Under the pieces are notes generated by a model, which saw only the letters and a list, made by a program, of their open reading frames with translations, did no database searches and had not been told where the DNA came from. This document shows, one piece after another, positions 33,879 through 43,209 of a stretch of 64,000 nucleotides of DNA. The DNA comes from Larix kaempferi (taxonomy: Eukaryota; Streptophyta; Pinopsida; Pinales; Pinaceae). The DNA lies in contig BSBM01000007.1 of assembly GCA_027924585.1 (NCBI GenBank), positions 8,070,001 to 8,134,000 of the forward strand. The letters are read 5' to 3'. Position numbers and translations under genes: made by a program. Every line of letters begins with the position of its first letter. Position 1 is the stretch's first letter.

Positions 33879-35100
33879 ATCTTGTGGCTCACCCTCGAGC
33901 CACGTCAATTGCATCTGTTCTTGCTGTCTGGATCACACAATGTTGTCTCCTTCCTTCGGCTGTATAGATCCTCGGCTACCAATTCTCTAAGCCCTCATCC
34001 AAAGTAGGAAACTCCCGACTCGCAGTCAGGTACATCGCGAACTCATCCTCCAGTCCCATGGAATAGTGCATACTGAAAAGAAAAGAGGATGAAAAGTACC
34101 AAGGGGTGAGAACGGCAGACGACTATGGCACATCTGTTTCGCGCCAGCGTCCATCTTCTATTGAAGTCAGGAAGCTATCGCCCCAACCAGTGTTCTGATA
34201 AAAAATAGCACAACTCTTCGAATAACTACTGTGTACTGAATCATGCGGGATCGTCCAAGGGTCCATCTCACTGTCGACACGTACCGCAGTCACCCTGGCA
34301 CCGGCCCACGCGTAAATAAGGGAAGTGCACCCACCATATCAAGGCGCTCAGGGATACTCGTCGTTCGGGCTTGCAGGGCCCTTGGGGTGCTACCATGGGA
34401 AACAAGGTGAAGCGTTTCCACAGCCTCCTTAGAATTCCTCACAACTCAACTCGCACAGGGATCAAACAGCATAACCACTCGAGGGCAGAACAACTTTTAT
34501 ATAGCGAACTACCAACTGCCTTGGCTACTTATAGCCGGGCTCTCCTCTGTCATGACAGGGGGAATGATGCCCCAGTACCTTTCATCTATGTGTGTATGAG
34601 CCGACCAATTGTCATAGTGGAGGGGTGACCATGCTTCCAACAAAGATCCCACATGCCACCACGTGAGCTACCCCGCTGATCGTCTCGGCCCAGCGTGCCA
34701 TGTGTAAAACATGTCGTCGGTGTGTGTGAACTCAGCCAAAGCAGTCAAGGGAAATCATGAGTAGAGAGGGTGGCCAATAATCACACCACTTCGCCATACT
34801 CTCCCAAATTCGTCATACAAAATCCGTCATCGATCCTGAGCACAACACTGTCATGAGTCTCTAACTACCCTAATATGACAGCACAAGCCTCGTCCACTTG
34901 CGCATGCCTTCTTCGGTTGGTGCGCCATCTTCCACCAAGCAACCTGCAACAATCATCATCATTTTCATGCATTTTTTTTTTACCCAATGTGACTCAGACA
35001 TCACATTGCTCCAATCCCACGTGATAGGGATTCAACCTGTGACCATTTACCAGCTTGGGGAGCATCTCCCCATCCAATCACTACAACTGAACCGCTCCTC
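33879..35100 (-). other. 3' untranslated region of the 24-kb element, with an LTR-like segment
   Basis: No coding region is recognised. At about 34225-34420 the plus strand reads actgtcgacacgtaccgcag and then ccctggcaccggcccacg, clearly related to the first ~150 bp of this element's LTR but diverged. It may be a fragment of a related LTR or a duplicated LTR end. A poly-T run lies at 34971-34981. Confidence 0.5.
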
Positions 35101-35101
35101 C

Positions 35102-35490
35102 TCAAGTAATACTATTGATGTGGTAGGGAACCAGCCAATGCATCTGCAACTTGCATGGATGTTTCATAAACTTGCTATTGTATAGTAACACTAAGTTGCC
35201 TTGGTGAAACTGCTTATTTTTAATGTGGCGATCGTGCCATTCCTTCTGGTGATCCTTCTCCACCCCTTGGCGAAAGCCAACAATAAATCGATCCTTTTCC
35301 AGCTCCACCAATTGTGCTAGACGTTCATCTAATGCTGCAACATCATCCATGCTCGTAACAACTGGAATGCGTAGACTTGGAACAATATACTCCATGGGCA
35401 TGATCGCATCTTCCCATAGACCAACCTAAAAGGTGTATGACCAGTCAACCTTTTACATGTGGTGCGATAGGTACATAATACCGCTGGAAC
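35102..35490 (-). pseudogene. Integrase C-terminal domain of the 24-kb element
   Basis: The frame 35401-35102 (99 codons) reads LVELEKDRFIVGFRQGVEKDHQKEWHDRHIK, then FHQGNLVLLYNSKF and HPCKLQMHWLVPYHINSIT. This matches the (KF)xxGDLVLLYDSKxxxxPGKLxxxWxGPYxI pattern of Athila/Tat-type integrase tails, with the GPY Gly changed to Val. A stop and frame break separate it from the integrase core. Confidence 0.8.
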
Positions 35491-35499
35491 TTTCAAATC

Positions 35500-36897
35500 C
35501 TAGTCATCTCGGTTCGCATTGCACACCTTTGTCAACACATGCTCCAATACCTTGTTAAACGCTTCTACTGTTCCATTTTCCTGTGGATGATAGGGTGTAC
35601 TATTCTTATGCTGTATTTGTAATTCCTCCATCAATGCGCTGATAGTGCAATTAAGAAAATGGTTGCCTTGATCACTCAGCAATATCTTGGGGCAGCTGAA
35701 ACAAGTGATAATGTGGTCGAACAAGAATTGGGTAGCTGTGGCTGCGGAACAATTAACGACACATGCTGCCTCTGCCCATCGGTTCAAATATTCTGTCGCT
35801 GTGATAATATACCGCGCACCTGTGCATTTCGCTGGTGGATTGATCGGTCCTGCAAAATCCACAACCCATTTTTTGAACGGCTGTAATGTTACTTGCAGTA
35901 GCAGCAACATCTCGTCCCGTCTGGATGGCTTGCCAGTTCGTTGACAAACATCACAAGACCTCGCATAGTTTGTTGCATCATTATGTAATATGGGCCACCA
36001 AATCCCTGCACGCAATACCTTCCGGGAAGTCTCCCTACCGCCATAATGTCTTCCTGCGACTCTACCATGTGCTTCAGCCAATATCTGCACCTGCTCATGC
36101 GGCAATACACATCTGTGCGATATCTCATTAGAACCCAATTTATACAATTCTCCTGTGATCAGTTTAAAGTCAACAGCCTTCATGACTAGTTGCTTCTTCT
36201 GAGTAGTGGTAAATTGATCGGGTGTGGTGCCGGTCACCAAAAACTGAAGGATGTCATCAAAATAGTGATCAGCAGCGGCAACATGAAACAATGGGGCATC
36301 CGGCAACCCATCTTTGATATTAGTCGGTTCCTCCCCTGTGTCAATCCGTGACAAATGATCTGGTCCAGCATTCAACCACCCCAGTTTCACAACAAATTCG
36401 AAATCAAACTCCTGAAACAAAAATAGCCATCGGCAGATCTTCCCCCCCAACATAGGCTTATTGACCAAGTATTTCAATGCTGAATGATCAGTGAACATTT
36501 TAAAGTGGCCACCCAACAAATAATGCCTGAATTTTTGCAGCACGTAAACCATGGCCAAACCTTCGCGTTCTATTGTAGTGTAGTTGCGTTCTGCAGAAGA
36601 CAGCTTCCGACTGGAAAAAGAAATGGGATGATCAATGTTGCCTTCGCCCGGTTGAGCCAATACAACCCCGAGTGCAACCGATGAAGCATCAACATGGACA
36701 TGCAATTCCTTACTCCAGTATGGGAATACCAAGATTGGTGCTGACACCATCTTCGCTTTGAGCATTTCGAAGCTATCCTGACATTCCGGGTTCCACTGGA
36801 ATGCCGCATCCTTTTTCAACAACTTCTCCATAGGGGCAGTAATCGCAACATACCCCCTAATGAACTTGTGATAATATCCCGTGTGACCCAAGGTCAC
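35500..36897 (-). CDS. Pol fragment: RT end, RNase H and integrase core (465 codons open)
   Basis: The longest intact piece of this pol. Residues 1-60 are the RT thumb (HTGYYHKFIRGYVAITAPM, PECQDSFEMLK). Residues ~63-150 are RNase H, with ELHVHVDASSVALGVVL (Asp), NYTTIEREGLAMVY (Glu) and FKMFTDHSALKYL (Asp). Near 270-310 is the integrase zinc region with HGRVAGRHYGG and SCDVCQRTG. The core follows, with WVVDFAGPI (Asp), ILLSDQGNHFLN (Asp) and YHPQENGTVEAFN (Glu). All expected catalytic acids are present. The frame stops just before the C-terminal domain. As the start is inside RT, it is a fragment of a polyprotein, not a gene of its own. Confidence 0.88.
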   Translation of the reverse strand: MTLGHTGYYHKFIRGYVAITAPMEKLLKKDAAFQWNPECQDSFEMLKAKMVSAPILVFPYWSKELHVHVDASSVALGVVLAQPGEGNIDHPISFSSRKLSSAERNYTTIEREGLAMVYVLQKFRHYLLGGHFKMFTDHSALKYLVNKPMLGGKICRWLFLFQEFDFEFVVKLGWLNAGPDHLSRIDTGEEPTNIKDGLPDAPLFHVAAADHYFDDILQFLVTGTTPDQFTTTQKKQLVMKAVDFKLITGELYKLGSNEISHRCVLPHEQVQILAEAHGRVAGRHYGGRETSRKVLRAGIWWPILHNDATNYARSCDVCQRTGKPSRRDEMLLLLQVTLQPFKKWVVDFAGPINPPAKCTGARYIITATEYLNRWAEAACVVNCSAATATQFLFDHIITCFSCPKILLSDQGNHFLNCTISALMEELQIQHKNSTPYHPQENGTVEAFNKVLEHVLTKVCNANRDD

Positions 36898-37700
36898 GCG
36901 TAACTATTTAACAATGGTTGGTGGTTGCAACCCCAAAATAAGCGCAATCTTGGCTGGATCAACCAACAATCCCTGCTTACACATGATATGATCCATCAAT
37001 ATTCCAAAGGGAGCACAACAAATACATTTCTTCAAGTTCAGCGATATCTGGTGCTGTTGGCATCGCTCAAGCATCAACCGCAGATTAGCCAGATGGTCGC
37101 AAATCAATCCATAAACGGTCCAATCATCCATCTATACTTGTAGAAACTTCTAAATAAAATCTTTTAATGCGGTAACAATGACCCGGGAGAATATCGCAGG
37201 TGCATTCTTCAAACCAAATGGCATGACCATGTACTAAAAGCAACCCCATTCAGTAACAAAAGTCGTCTTATGGCGATCTTCCTTGGCAACGCGAATCTGA
37301 TGGTAGCCAGAGAATCCATTCGTGAAAGAGTACATCTCCTGGCCACCCACGCCTTCAAGTACTTCATCAGTAAACGGGGTCGGAAAGGGATCATGCAAGC
37401 AGGCATCATTCAAATTTCGCAAATCGACACAAATGCGCACTTCACCTGTCTTCTTGTCCTGCACCACCATAGGACTGATCCATTCGGACTCTTCCATAGG
37501 TTCAATAATTCTAGCATCCAACATCCGATCAAGTTCTTCCTTGACCTTTTCTTTATGCTACGGGTTTAGCCGATAAGGTCATTGTCAAACTGGCTTAGCG
37601 TCTGGTTTCAATGGAATCCTCATCTCTCCTAAATCACCTAGGATTCCCTTCATCTCCGAAAACTTCATGGGAAACACATATTGAAGCTCATGCAATAACT
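36898..37700 (-). pseudogene. Reverse transcriptase of the 24-kb element
   Basis: Minus-strand blocks in order: YVFPMKFSEMKGI and MRIPLKPDAKPV (RT entry), LDARIIEPMEESEWISPMV, KTGEVRICVDLRNLNDACL, FPTPFTDEVLE, YSFTNGFSGYHQIRVA, then, after a stop, MVMPFGLKNAPAIFSR. The catalytic box reads V-stop-MDD: the codon of the usual Tyr in YMDD is TAG at 37134-37132. The thumb continues with LRLMLERCQQHQISLNLKKC. Stops occur at about 37584, 37563, 37236, 37146, 37134 and 36904. It is inactive. Confidence 0.88.
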
Positions 37701-38600
37701 TAGTAACCTTACTCATCATCTCATCATCCCAATAATACCCAACATTAGCAAACTTGGGAGTAACCTCGGTGCCGATATTCATTTTGCGAAGCTGCAACGA
37801 CTGATTGAACAAATTACTCAGCACAATAGGTGGTTCCACATTGCGACTTCCTTCGGATTCAGGAATGTTAATATTTCGGGGATCATCATCATCCTCTAGC
37901 CCCCCACTGACGTTGAAGCACTCCATGAGAGACTGTATTTGACTGTGGGTGTGCGGGTCAACAAGGCAGGTCACGAGAACAAATTGAAATATCACATCGC
38001 GGATGAGCTGCAGAGCGTTGTGGACATCAGGGTTGGCATCCGCAAATGTGAAGGTATGAGTGAAACAAATCGTCAACTCCCCCCATGTTGTAATGTCACG
38101 ATGCAACTCGGCTGCAGTATACCACGAGCACGGTACCCCCTCCAAAGTATGGACAAAAGCATGAACCCACTCATCTCTGCGTCGCGTTACCCACAATTGT
38201 TGGCATTCCATCACATGATCACCGGGATCAGTTCGGCCATCATACTTGCCAGTGTGATAAACCTCAGTATTGCCAAATCAAACCATCATCAACCTTCGAC
38301 ACTGTGACCAATCTTTAAGGAATTTCTTATGTGTCACCCACCAGCGTGCTGGAGCAGCCTTCAGTGCTTCCTTTAATGGCAGCAATCGCTGTGGTTCTGG
38401 AATGCGGTCTTCGAATTCTGCTACAAAGGTGTTTAGGCCAGGAAACCCCTCATAAACAGGCAATGTGATCGTTTCAGTCGCAACACAACATAAAGATTGC
38501 GTAACTAACCAACATTCCCAGACTGATACTTCATGCATTCGATTCTGCCAATGTTCCAATGCATCGTCAGAGTCAGAAGACGCGGAGCTCTCACTGCGAC
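37701..38600 (-). pseudogene. Two gag-like segments between protease and RT
   Basis: The frame 38559-38278 contains VYEGFPGLNTFVAEFEDRI and LKEALKAAPARWWVTHKKF, and the frame 38214-37585 contains WVHAFVHTLEGVPCSWYTAA and ITTWGELTICFTHTFTF. Both show the capsid pattern of Gypsy gag (F.G....W...F, ...L.G.A..WW/WY, ...W..L...F...F). Gag belongs before protease, and this element has one there too (43738-44103). The segments are separated by a frame change near 38230. They may be a captured second gag or a domain particular to this family. I do not know a named family with this layout. Confidence 0.6.
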
Positions 38601-38840
38601 ACTCTAGCTCACTGTGAATAGTGAGATGAATGTAATCCTCAGAAATATTAAATGCATGATCCTAGCTAGTGTGATCGTCATCTTTGACAGGTTCAACATA
38701 TCGGCATCCTTCAACTGGATCCAATGGAGCGATGACTCGGAAATCATGATTCTCAAAAGTGATCATGCGCTTCTTAAAGTTGATGACAGCTCCACTATCG
38801 TTAGCCCATCCTATCCCCAAATAGTGCTAGATAAGAGCTT
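38601..38840 (-). pseudogene. Protease C-terminal part of the 24-kb element
   Basis: Minus-strand reading from the nested insertion gives YLGIGWANDSGAVINFKKR and ITFENHDFRVIAPLDP, matching the usual end of a Gypsy retropepsin (LG..WL......I......I.F). Its N-terminal half is at 41927-42480. The insertion at 38846-41921 split the domain. Confidence 0.7.
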
Positions 38841-38845
38841 CCTCC
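38841..38845. repeat. Target-site duplication CCTCC (left copy)
   Basis: CCTCC precedes the left LTR of the small Copia-type element and recurs at 41922-41926 after its right LTR. Confidence 0.9.
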
Positions 38846-39658
38846 TGTGAAAATCCTCACAGCAGATCTAAGAGATGATGTATCTCACAAGAGAATAATT
38901 ATGATTAAGCAAGAAAATAGAAGAAGAGTGATACATGCAGTATAATGAGCAACAGAATAATATGGTACAGTAGAACTCAGATAGAAGCAATAATACTTCG
39001 GTCATACTATGTTACTAATCACAAATGGACATATAAATAATACAATGCATGAGGAATTCGAATGCCGAAGGTGGCAATTCGAATTAGCCTTCATGGAGTG
39101 ATCAAAGGATCACTGGAGTGTCATCGGAGCACAACTAGGTGTCCTCATGATCATCGGAGCGCAACTGGAAGTCTTCATCATCATTAGTGGAGTCATAAAT
39201 GCTCAAGTAACTGTCAACCATCAGTCAAACTAACTCTGGTAGGTGTAACTGAGTGTAACTCAATGTAACTGAGTGTAACTGAGTGTAACTCAATGTAACT
39301 GAGTGTAACTGAATGTAACTGACTGTAACTGACTGTAAGTGACTGTAACTGAGTGTAACTGAGTGTAACTAAGTGTAACTGAGTGTAACTGAGTGTAACT
39401 GAGTGACAACTGGACTGGTAGGTGAAGGAGGGCGAGTTGCTCCCTAAAATCAAGGAAGAAGGGCGCATTAAGCAACTGGAGGGCTAAAACTGAATAGTGA
39501 GAAGCTCCTGGGGGCTGGCTAACTGAGGGATAGGTGCTGGACTGATGACTGGGATGCATGCAAAATGCATGCAAACCCTAAAAGGTGCATGCATGACTGA
39601 AAATTTAAATGATCAAAATACTGGTGGGACTAGGATGGAGTATAGGAATATCCTAACA
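38846..39658 (-). repeat. 3' LTR of the small Copia-type element
   Basis: 813 bp, reading TGTGAAAATCC...ATATCCTAACA on the plus strand. It contains a minisatellite of GTAACTGAGT-like 10-bp units at about 39245-39405. It is very similar to the other LTR and differs mainly by indels in the minisatellite and by one duplicated gcatgcaaaccct segment. Confidence 0.93.
39245..39405 (+). repeat. 10-bp minisatellite GTAACTGAGT in the LTR (copy 1)
   Basis: About sixteen near-perfect copies of GTAACTGAGT, with variants GTAACTCAAT, GTAACTGACT and GTAACTAAGT. Because 10 is not a multiple of 3, the array is open in several reverse-strand frames coding a repeated SVTLSYTQLH pattern, which I regard as meaningless. 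Confidence 0.92.
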
Positions 39659-39844
39659 CCCCCCCTTAATCCATCCTGGGCCCTGGTAACTAAGACCAAA
39701 GGTCACCCAATACAATGAATAATAACAATCAATAAACCAAGGAAGTGGGAAAATTTCATGGGAAACATACCCCCTCCTCAAAAATAGACTGTAAGGCACA
39801 CATAAAAAATAAAAGCTCCAAACTCAAGCATGTGTGATGCTTGG

Positions 39845-40927
39845 TCATATGTCTGGAGGTATCTTCTTCTTGGGAAGAAGTGGATCATGCTCAAAAAGCA
39901 TGTGTTTGTACTTGCTCTTCAGATCGAATGTGATGAGAACAAATCCAACAGTATTAGAATGATCCTTGAACCTGTGATTCGAATCAGCTGAGGTAGGATC
40001 AAATTTTTGAATGTGCATATAGTCCTTTGTCTTCTCCTTCGAACCACCATGGGTGAGATTATGCCAAAAAGAACTATTACATGTTTGCTTGAAATCAAAA
40101 TCAGATTTAAGACTTTCAAAATAGTTTCTTGAGATCTCCTTTGAACTAGAAAGGGTGAGATCAAAACTATCATATGCATGAGAAATTATCTCAAGCGGGT
40201 GGCAATGGCCATATTCTTCAATAACCTTCTGAAAGCATGTGCTAATGATCATATAGTAGTAAATAAGAGATGTTTGCTGAAGAGGAGCGAATGCATTACC
40301 TCCAATAGCTGATGTTACCTCCGAAATAATCATGTGATCATGATGCAAACCAACAAACTCTGGTGCAAGAGAGGATTTAGGACCTTCTGCAATATCTAGA
40401 GTGTGAACTGGCACAGAAAGAGAAGAAAGTTTGAGCATGAGCGGAGAATCTGCAAGTTCTTTGTCAACAACTTCAATATGAGATGATACTGGTTCATGAT
40501 CTGAGAGATCATCAAGGGGAGCGAATGCAACATGATCTGAGAGACCATCAGGAGGAGCGAATGCATCATGATCTGAGAGACCATCAAGTGGAGCGAATGC
40601 ATCAACTTGCTTGCTTTTGAAGGGATTTGGACCAAATCCATCATTCTTTTTGCCGAATCTTTCATCCAGATGAGCCCATAACTCTTTTGGAGTTTCAATA
40701 TCAAAGATGGTCGGGTACAATATGTAATCAGTCATAGTAAGCTTCATTCTTCCAATGTGCATGTCACCTTTATTCAACCATTTAATCTTCTTTGTAGAGG
40801 ATTCGAACTCTCTTTCAAAATAACAATCAAAGAGATCATGGCTCTTTAAATATGCTATTATTTTTGGTTTCCATTCATCATAGTTGAATAGAGAAAGAGG
40901 AGTGATTTCTTCTAATTCAGGATACAT
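39845..40927 (-). CDS. Copia gag-like protein, 360 codons, intact
   Basis: This is the only gene of the small element, probably a capsid protein. The N-terminal third resembles Copia gag: LFNYDEWKPKIIAYLKSHDL, then IGRMKLTMTDYILYPTIF and TPKELWAHLDERFGK, matching the NY..W......L.......i.......A...L...l....... pattern ending ETAKEIWDxLxxxY. Around residues 108-150 are three copies of a 12-residue unit (AFAPPDGLSDHD type). The C-terminal half is not recognised and has no zinc knuckle. The ATG at 40927-40925 is the first in the frame, 153 bp inside the primer-binding site. No stop interrupts 360 codons, so the frame was recently under selection or is young. The protein is not a known host gene. 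Confidence 0.8.
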   Translation of the reverse strand: MYPELEEITPLSLFNYDEWKPKIIAYLKSHDLFDCYFEREFESSTKKIKWLNKGDMHIGRMKLTMTDYILYPTIFDIETPKELWAHLDERFGKKNDGFGPNPFKSKQVDAFAPLDGLSDHDAFAPPDGLSDHVAFAPLDDLSDHEPVSSHIEVVDKELADSPLMLKLSSLSVPVHTLDIAEGPKSSLAPEFVGLHHDHMIISEVTSAIGGNAFAPLQQTSLIYYYMIISTCFQKVIEEYGHCHPLEIISHAYDSFDLTLSSSKEISRNYFESLKSDFDFKQTCNSSFWHNLTHGGSKEKTKDYMHIQKFDPTSADSNHRFKDHSNTVGFVLITFDLKSKYKHMLFEHDPLLPKKKIPPDI

Positions 40928-41079
40928 TGAAGCTGTAGAAGACCTGCAAAAACAATATAGAATAACTGCAACTGCTACTGCTGCAAAAATGCAGAAACTG
41001 CTGCAACTGCTGCACTCGAAATCTGGATAATAACCTGCAAAAAACTCTCAAGAATGGAGATAAACAATACTCTCAACAT

Positions 41080-41091
41080 GCTCTGATACCA
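41080..41091 (-). other. Primer-binding site of the small Copia-type element
   Basis: On the minus strand TGGTATCAGAGC follows the LTR end (GATTTTCACA) with no spacer. It is an initiator-Met tRNA site. Confidence 0.93.
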
Positions 41092-41921
41092 TGTGAAAAT
41101 CCTCACAGCAGATCTAAGAGATGATGTATCTCACAAGAGAATATTTATGATTAAGCAAGAAAATAGAAGAAGAGTGATACATGCAGTATAATGAGCAACA
41201 TAATAATATGGTACAGTAGAACTCAGATAGAAGCAATAATACTTCGGTCATACTATGTTATTAATCACAAATGGACATATAAATAATACAATGCATGAGG
41301 AATTCGAATGCCTAAGGTGGCAATTCGAATTAGCCTTCATGGAGTGATCAAAGGATCACTGGAGTGTCATCGGAGCACAACTAGGTGTCCTCATGATCAT
41401 CGGAGCGCAACTGGAAGTCTTCATCATCATCAGTGGAGTCATCAATGCTCAAGTAACTGTCAACCATCAGTCAAACTAACTCTGGTAGGTGTAACTGAGT
41501 GTAACTCAATGTAACTGAGTGTAACTCAATGTAACTGAGTGTAACTGAATGTAACTGAATGTAACTGACTGTAACTAACTGTAACTGACTGTAACTAAGT
41601 GTAACTGAGTGTAACTGAGTGTAACTAAGTGTAACTGAGTGTAACTGAGTGTAACTGAGTGACAACTGGATTGGTAGGTGAAGGACGACAAGTTGCTCCC
41701 TAAAATCAAGGAAGAAGGGCGCATTAAGCAACTGGAGGGCTAAAACTGAATAGTGAGAAGCTCCTGGGGGTTGGCTAACTGAGGGATAGGTGCTGGACTG
41801 ATGACCAGGATGCATGCAAACCCTAGAATGCATGCAAACCCTAAAAGGTGCATGCATGACTGAAAATGTAAATGATCAAAATACTGGTGGGACTAGGATG
41901 GAGTATAGGAATATCCTAACA
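41092..41921 (-). repeat. 5' LTR of the small Copia-type element
   Basis: 830 bp, nearly identical to 38846-39658. It contains the same GTAACTGAGT minisatellite (41490-41665), slightly longer here, with extra copies. Confidence 0.93.
41490..41665 (+). repeat. 10-bp minisatellite GTAACTGAGT in the LTR (copy 2)
   Basis: The same array as at 39245-39405, with about one or two more units and a different order of variants, so copy number has changed since the LTRs were identical at insertion. Confidence 0.9.
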
Positions 41922-41926
41922 CCTCC

Positions 41927-42480
41927 ATCAACCACTTCAATGACGTCAAAGTCAGCATAAGTCTTCATGCCCTCTATATCAATTGTGAACCGTGGAACTC
42001 ACCCAATAGGTGTAACCTTCGCATGGTTAGCCAACCGGAGCTGCACAGGAGACCATCTCAATGGGAGACTCCCCATCTTTTGCCATGCCTACTTGGTTAA
42101 GATGTTAACATCTGAACCAAGATCAAGAATCATAGAGTCAACATCATAGTCACCAATCTGAATATTCATTTGCATTTCCTTTCCAGTCTTTTGTCGCTAT
42201 AGGGAGTTGACTGCCGACTCTTGTTATCCTTTCAAAAATCGCTGCAACCATCCCTCAATATCAACCAGGGAAACCAGGTCTCATGCTAATGACAGACAGT
42301 GTTCAATGATGTCCCTAGTGGTGGTCGATCGGCATTTGATGTGGCATCAAAGACCGACGGCATATCGCAAACAACAGCCTTACCGCGGTCTTTCTCCAAA
42401 GTGGGACGTGCCTCCAAGAACGTCTCCCACTCCACATCAATATTGAACTTTACCGTATTCTGACTAGCTAACCGAATCAA
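41927..42480 (-). pseudogene. Protease N-terminal part of the 24-kb element
   Basis: Minus-strand reading gives MILDLGSDVNILTK, the active-site region (normally D-[ST]-G-[AS]..N), then WQKMG, SPVQLRLANHAKVTPIG and DIEGMKTYADFDVIEVVDG up to the insertion. The active site reads D-L-G-S and two stops occur within 30 codons. It continues at 38840. Upstream (42480-42286) lies a linker with no motif. Confidence 0.7.
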
Positions 42481-43200
42481 TGGTCACAAACCATCTTCCC
42501 CAGTCGTCTTGCCTCCACGAGTGACAACATCCACCGAAGCATCTTGTGGTCACGATTCCGCAGAAATAGTCACAATATTGGCACCCTGTGGCTAGTTCTG
42601 TTGCAAATTCCTTGGTTGATTGATATTTGGATTGGCGTTTGGTGGTGGTCGCGGGGGCTGGTTTTGCACTGGTTGCTATATCGGGTTCTGTACTGGTTTT
42701 TGCACTGGGTTCTGTAGCTGCAGAATGTTTCCATCCTACCATGTTGCAATCAACTGTGGACAATTCTCGACTGTATGATCATTACCGGAACAAAACGTAC
42801 ACTGATTCTATAGTAGTGGGTAGTCGCGCTGATAATGCCCCCATACTGCACAGTGGTAACATTGAATAGGTCCTCGACCACCTCGGCCTCCTCCTCGATG
42901 ACCAAACTCACCATCACATCCACCCCTGTAGCCTCCCCAGTAGCTGCCCTGCTGTTGGTATTGAGGTTGGTTAAACCACTGCTGCATGGGTGATGGCGGC
43001 ATCCCTTGCCCTTGTGGTGCATACTGCGGTTGTTGTACGTACTAAGGCTGTGGGGGGTTCATTGGTGTATATTGCGGTACAAACTACTGCGGTTGCTGCT
43101 GCTGCGGTACAAACTGCATCTGTGGTTGAGGTATTGGCTGAGCTACCTGTGGTTGTAGCGGTGCAGCGCGCTGATCATCTTTGACATAGAATGCATCACA
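42481..43200 (-). pseudogene. Gag linker and fourth zinc knuckle of the 24-kb element
   Basis: A Pro/Gln/Tyr/Gly-rich region, including QQWFNQPQYQQQGSYWGGYR and GHRGGGRGGRG, precedes CYHCAVWGHYQRDYP, a CCHC knuckle with the last Cys changed to Tyr. Further on is a Pro/Asn/Gln-rich stretch (around 42600-42720). Such arginine-glycine and proline-rich parts are common around retroelement nucleocapsids. Confidence 0.65.
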
Positions 43201-43209
43201 CATTCTCTC

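Larger units (their letters stand above)
38846..41921 (-). mobile_element. Small Copia-type element with a single gag ORF (TR-GAG-like)
   Basis: 3.08 kb, with two direct LTRs (38846-39658 and 41092-41921), a Met-tRNA primer-binding site on the minus strand (41091-41080), a purine tract (GGATTAAGGGGGG, 39674-39659) and CCTCC duplications. The 1.4-kb interior holds one 360-codon gag-like ORF and nothing else: no protease, integrase, RT or RNase H. It must use enzymes from an autonomous Copia element. It sits in the protease of the 24-kb Gypsy element and is younger than it. Confidence 0.93.

Noticed and set aside
33439-33990. Plus-strand frames in the LTR repeated at 56922-57424
   Set aside because: They are simply the two LTR copies. 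Neither frame has a motif and both are cut by the LTR edge.
35659-36131. Plus-strand frames of 75-85 codons within the integrase region
   Set aside because: They are shadows of the 465-codon minus-strand pol frame.
39214-39574. Reverse-strand frames with repeated SVTLSYTQLH text (also at 41471-41857)
   Set aside because: These are a by-product of the 10-bp LTR minisatellite lacking stop codons.
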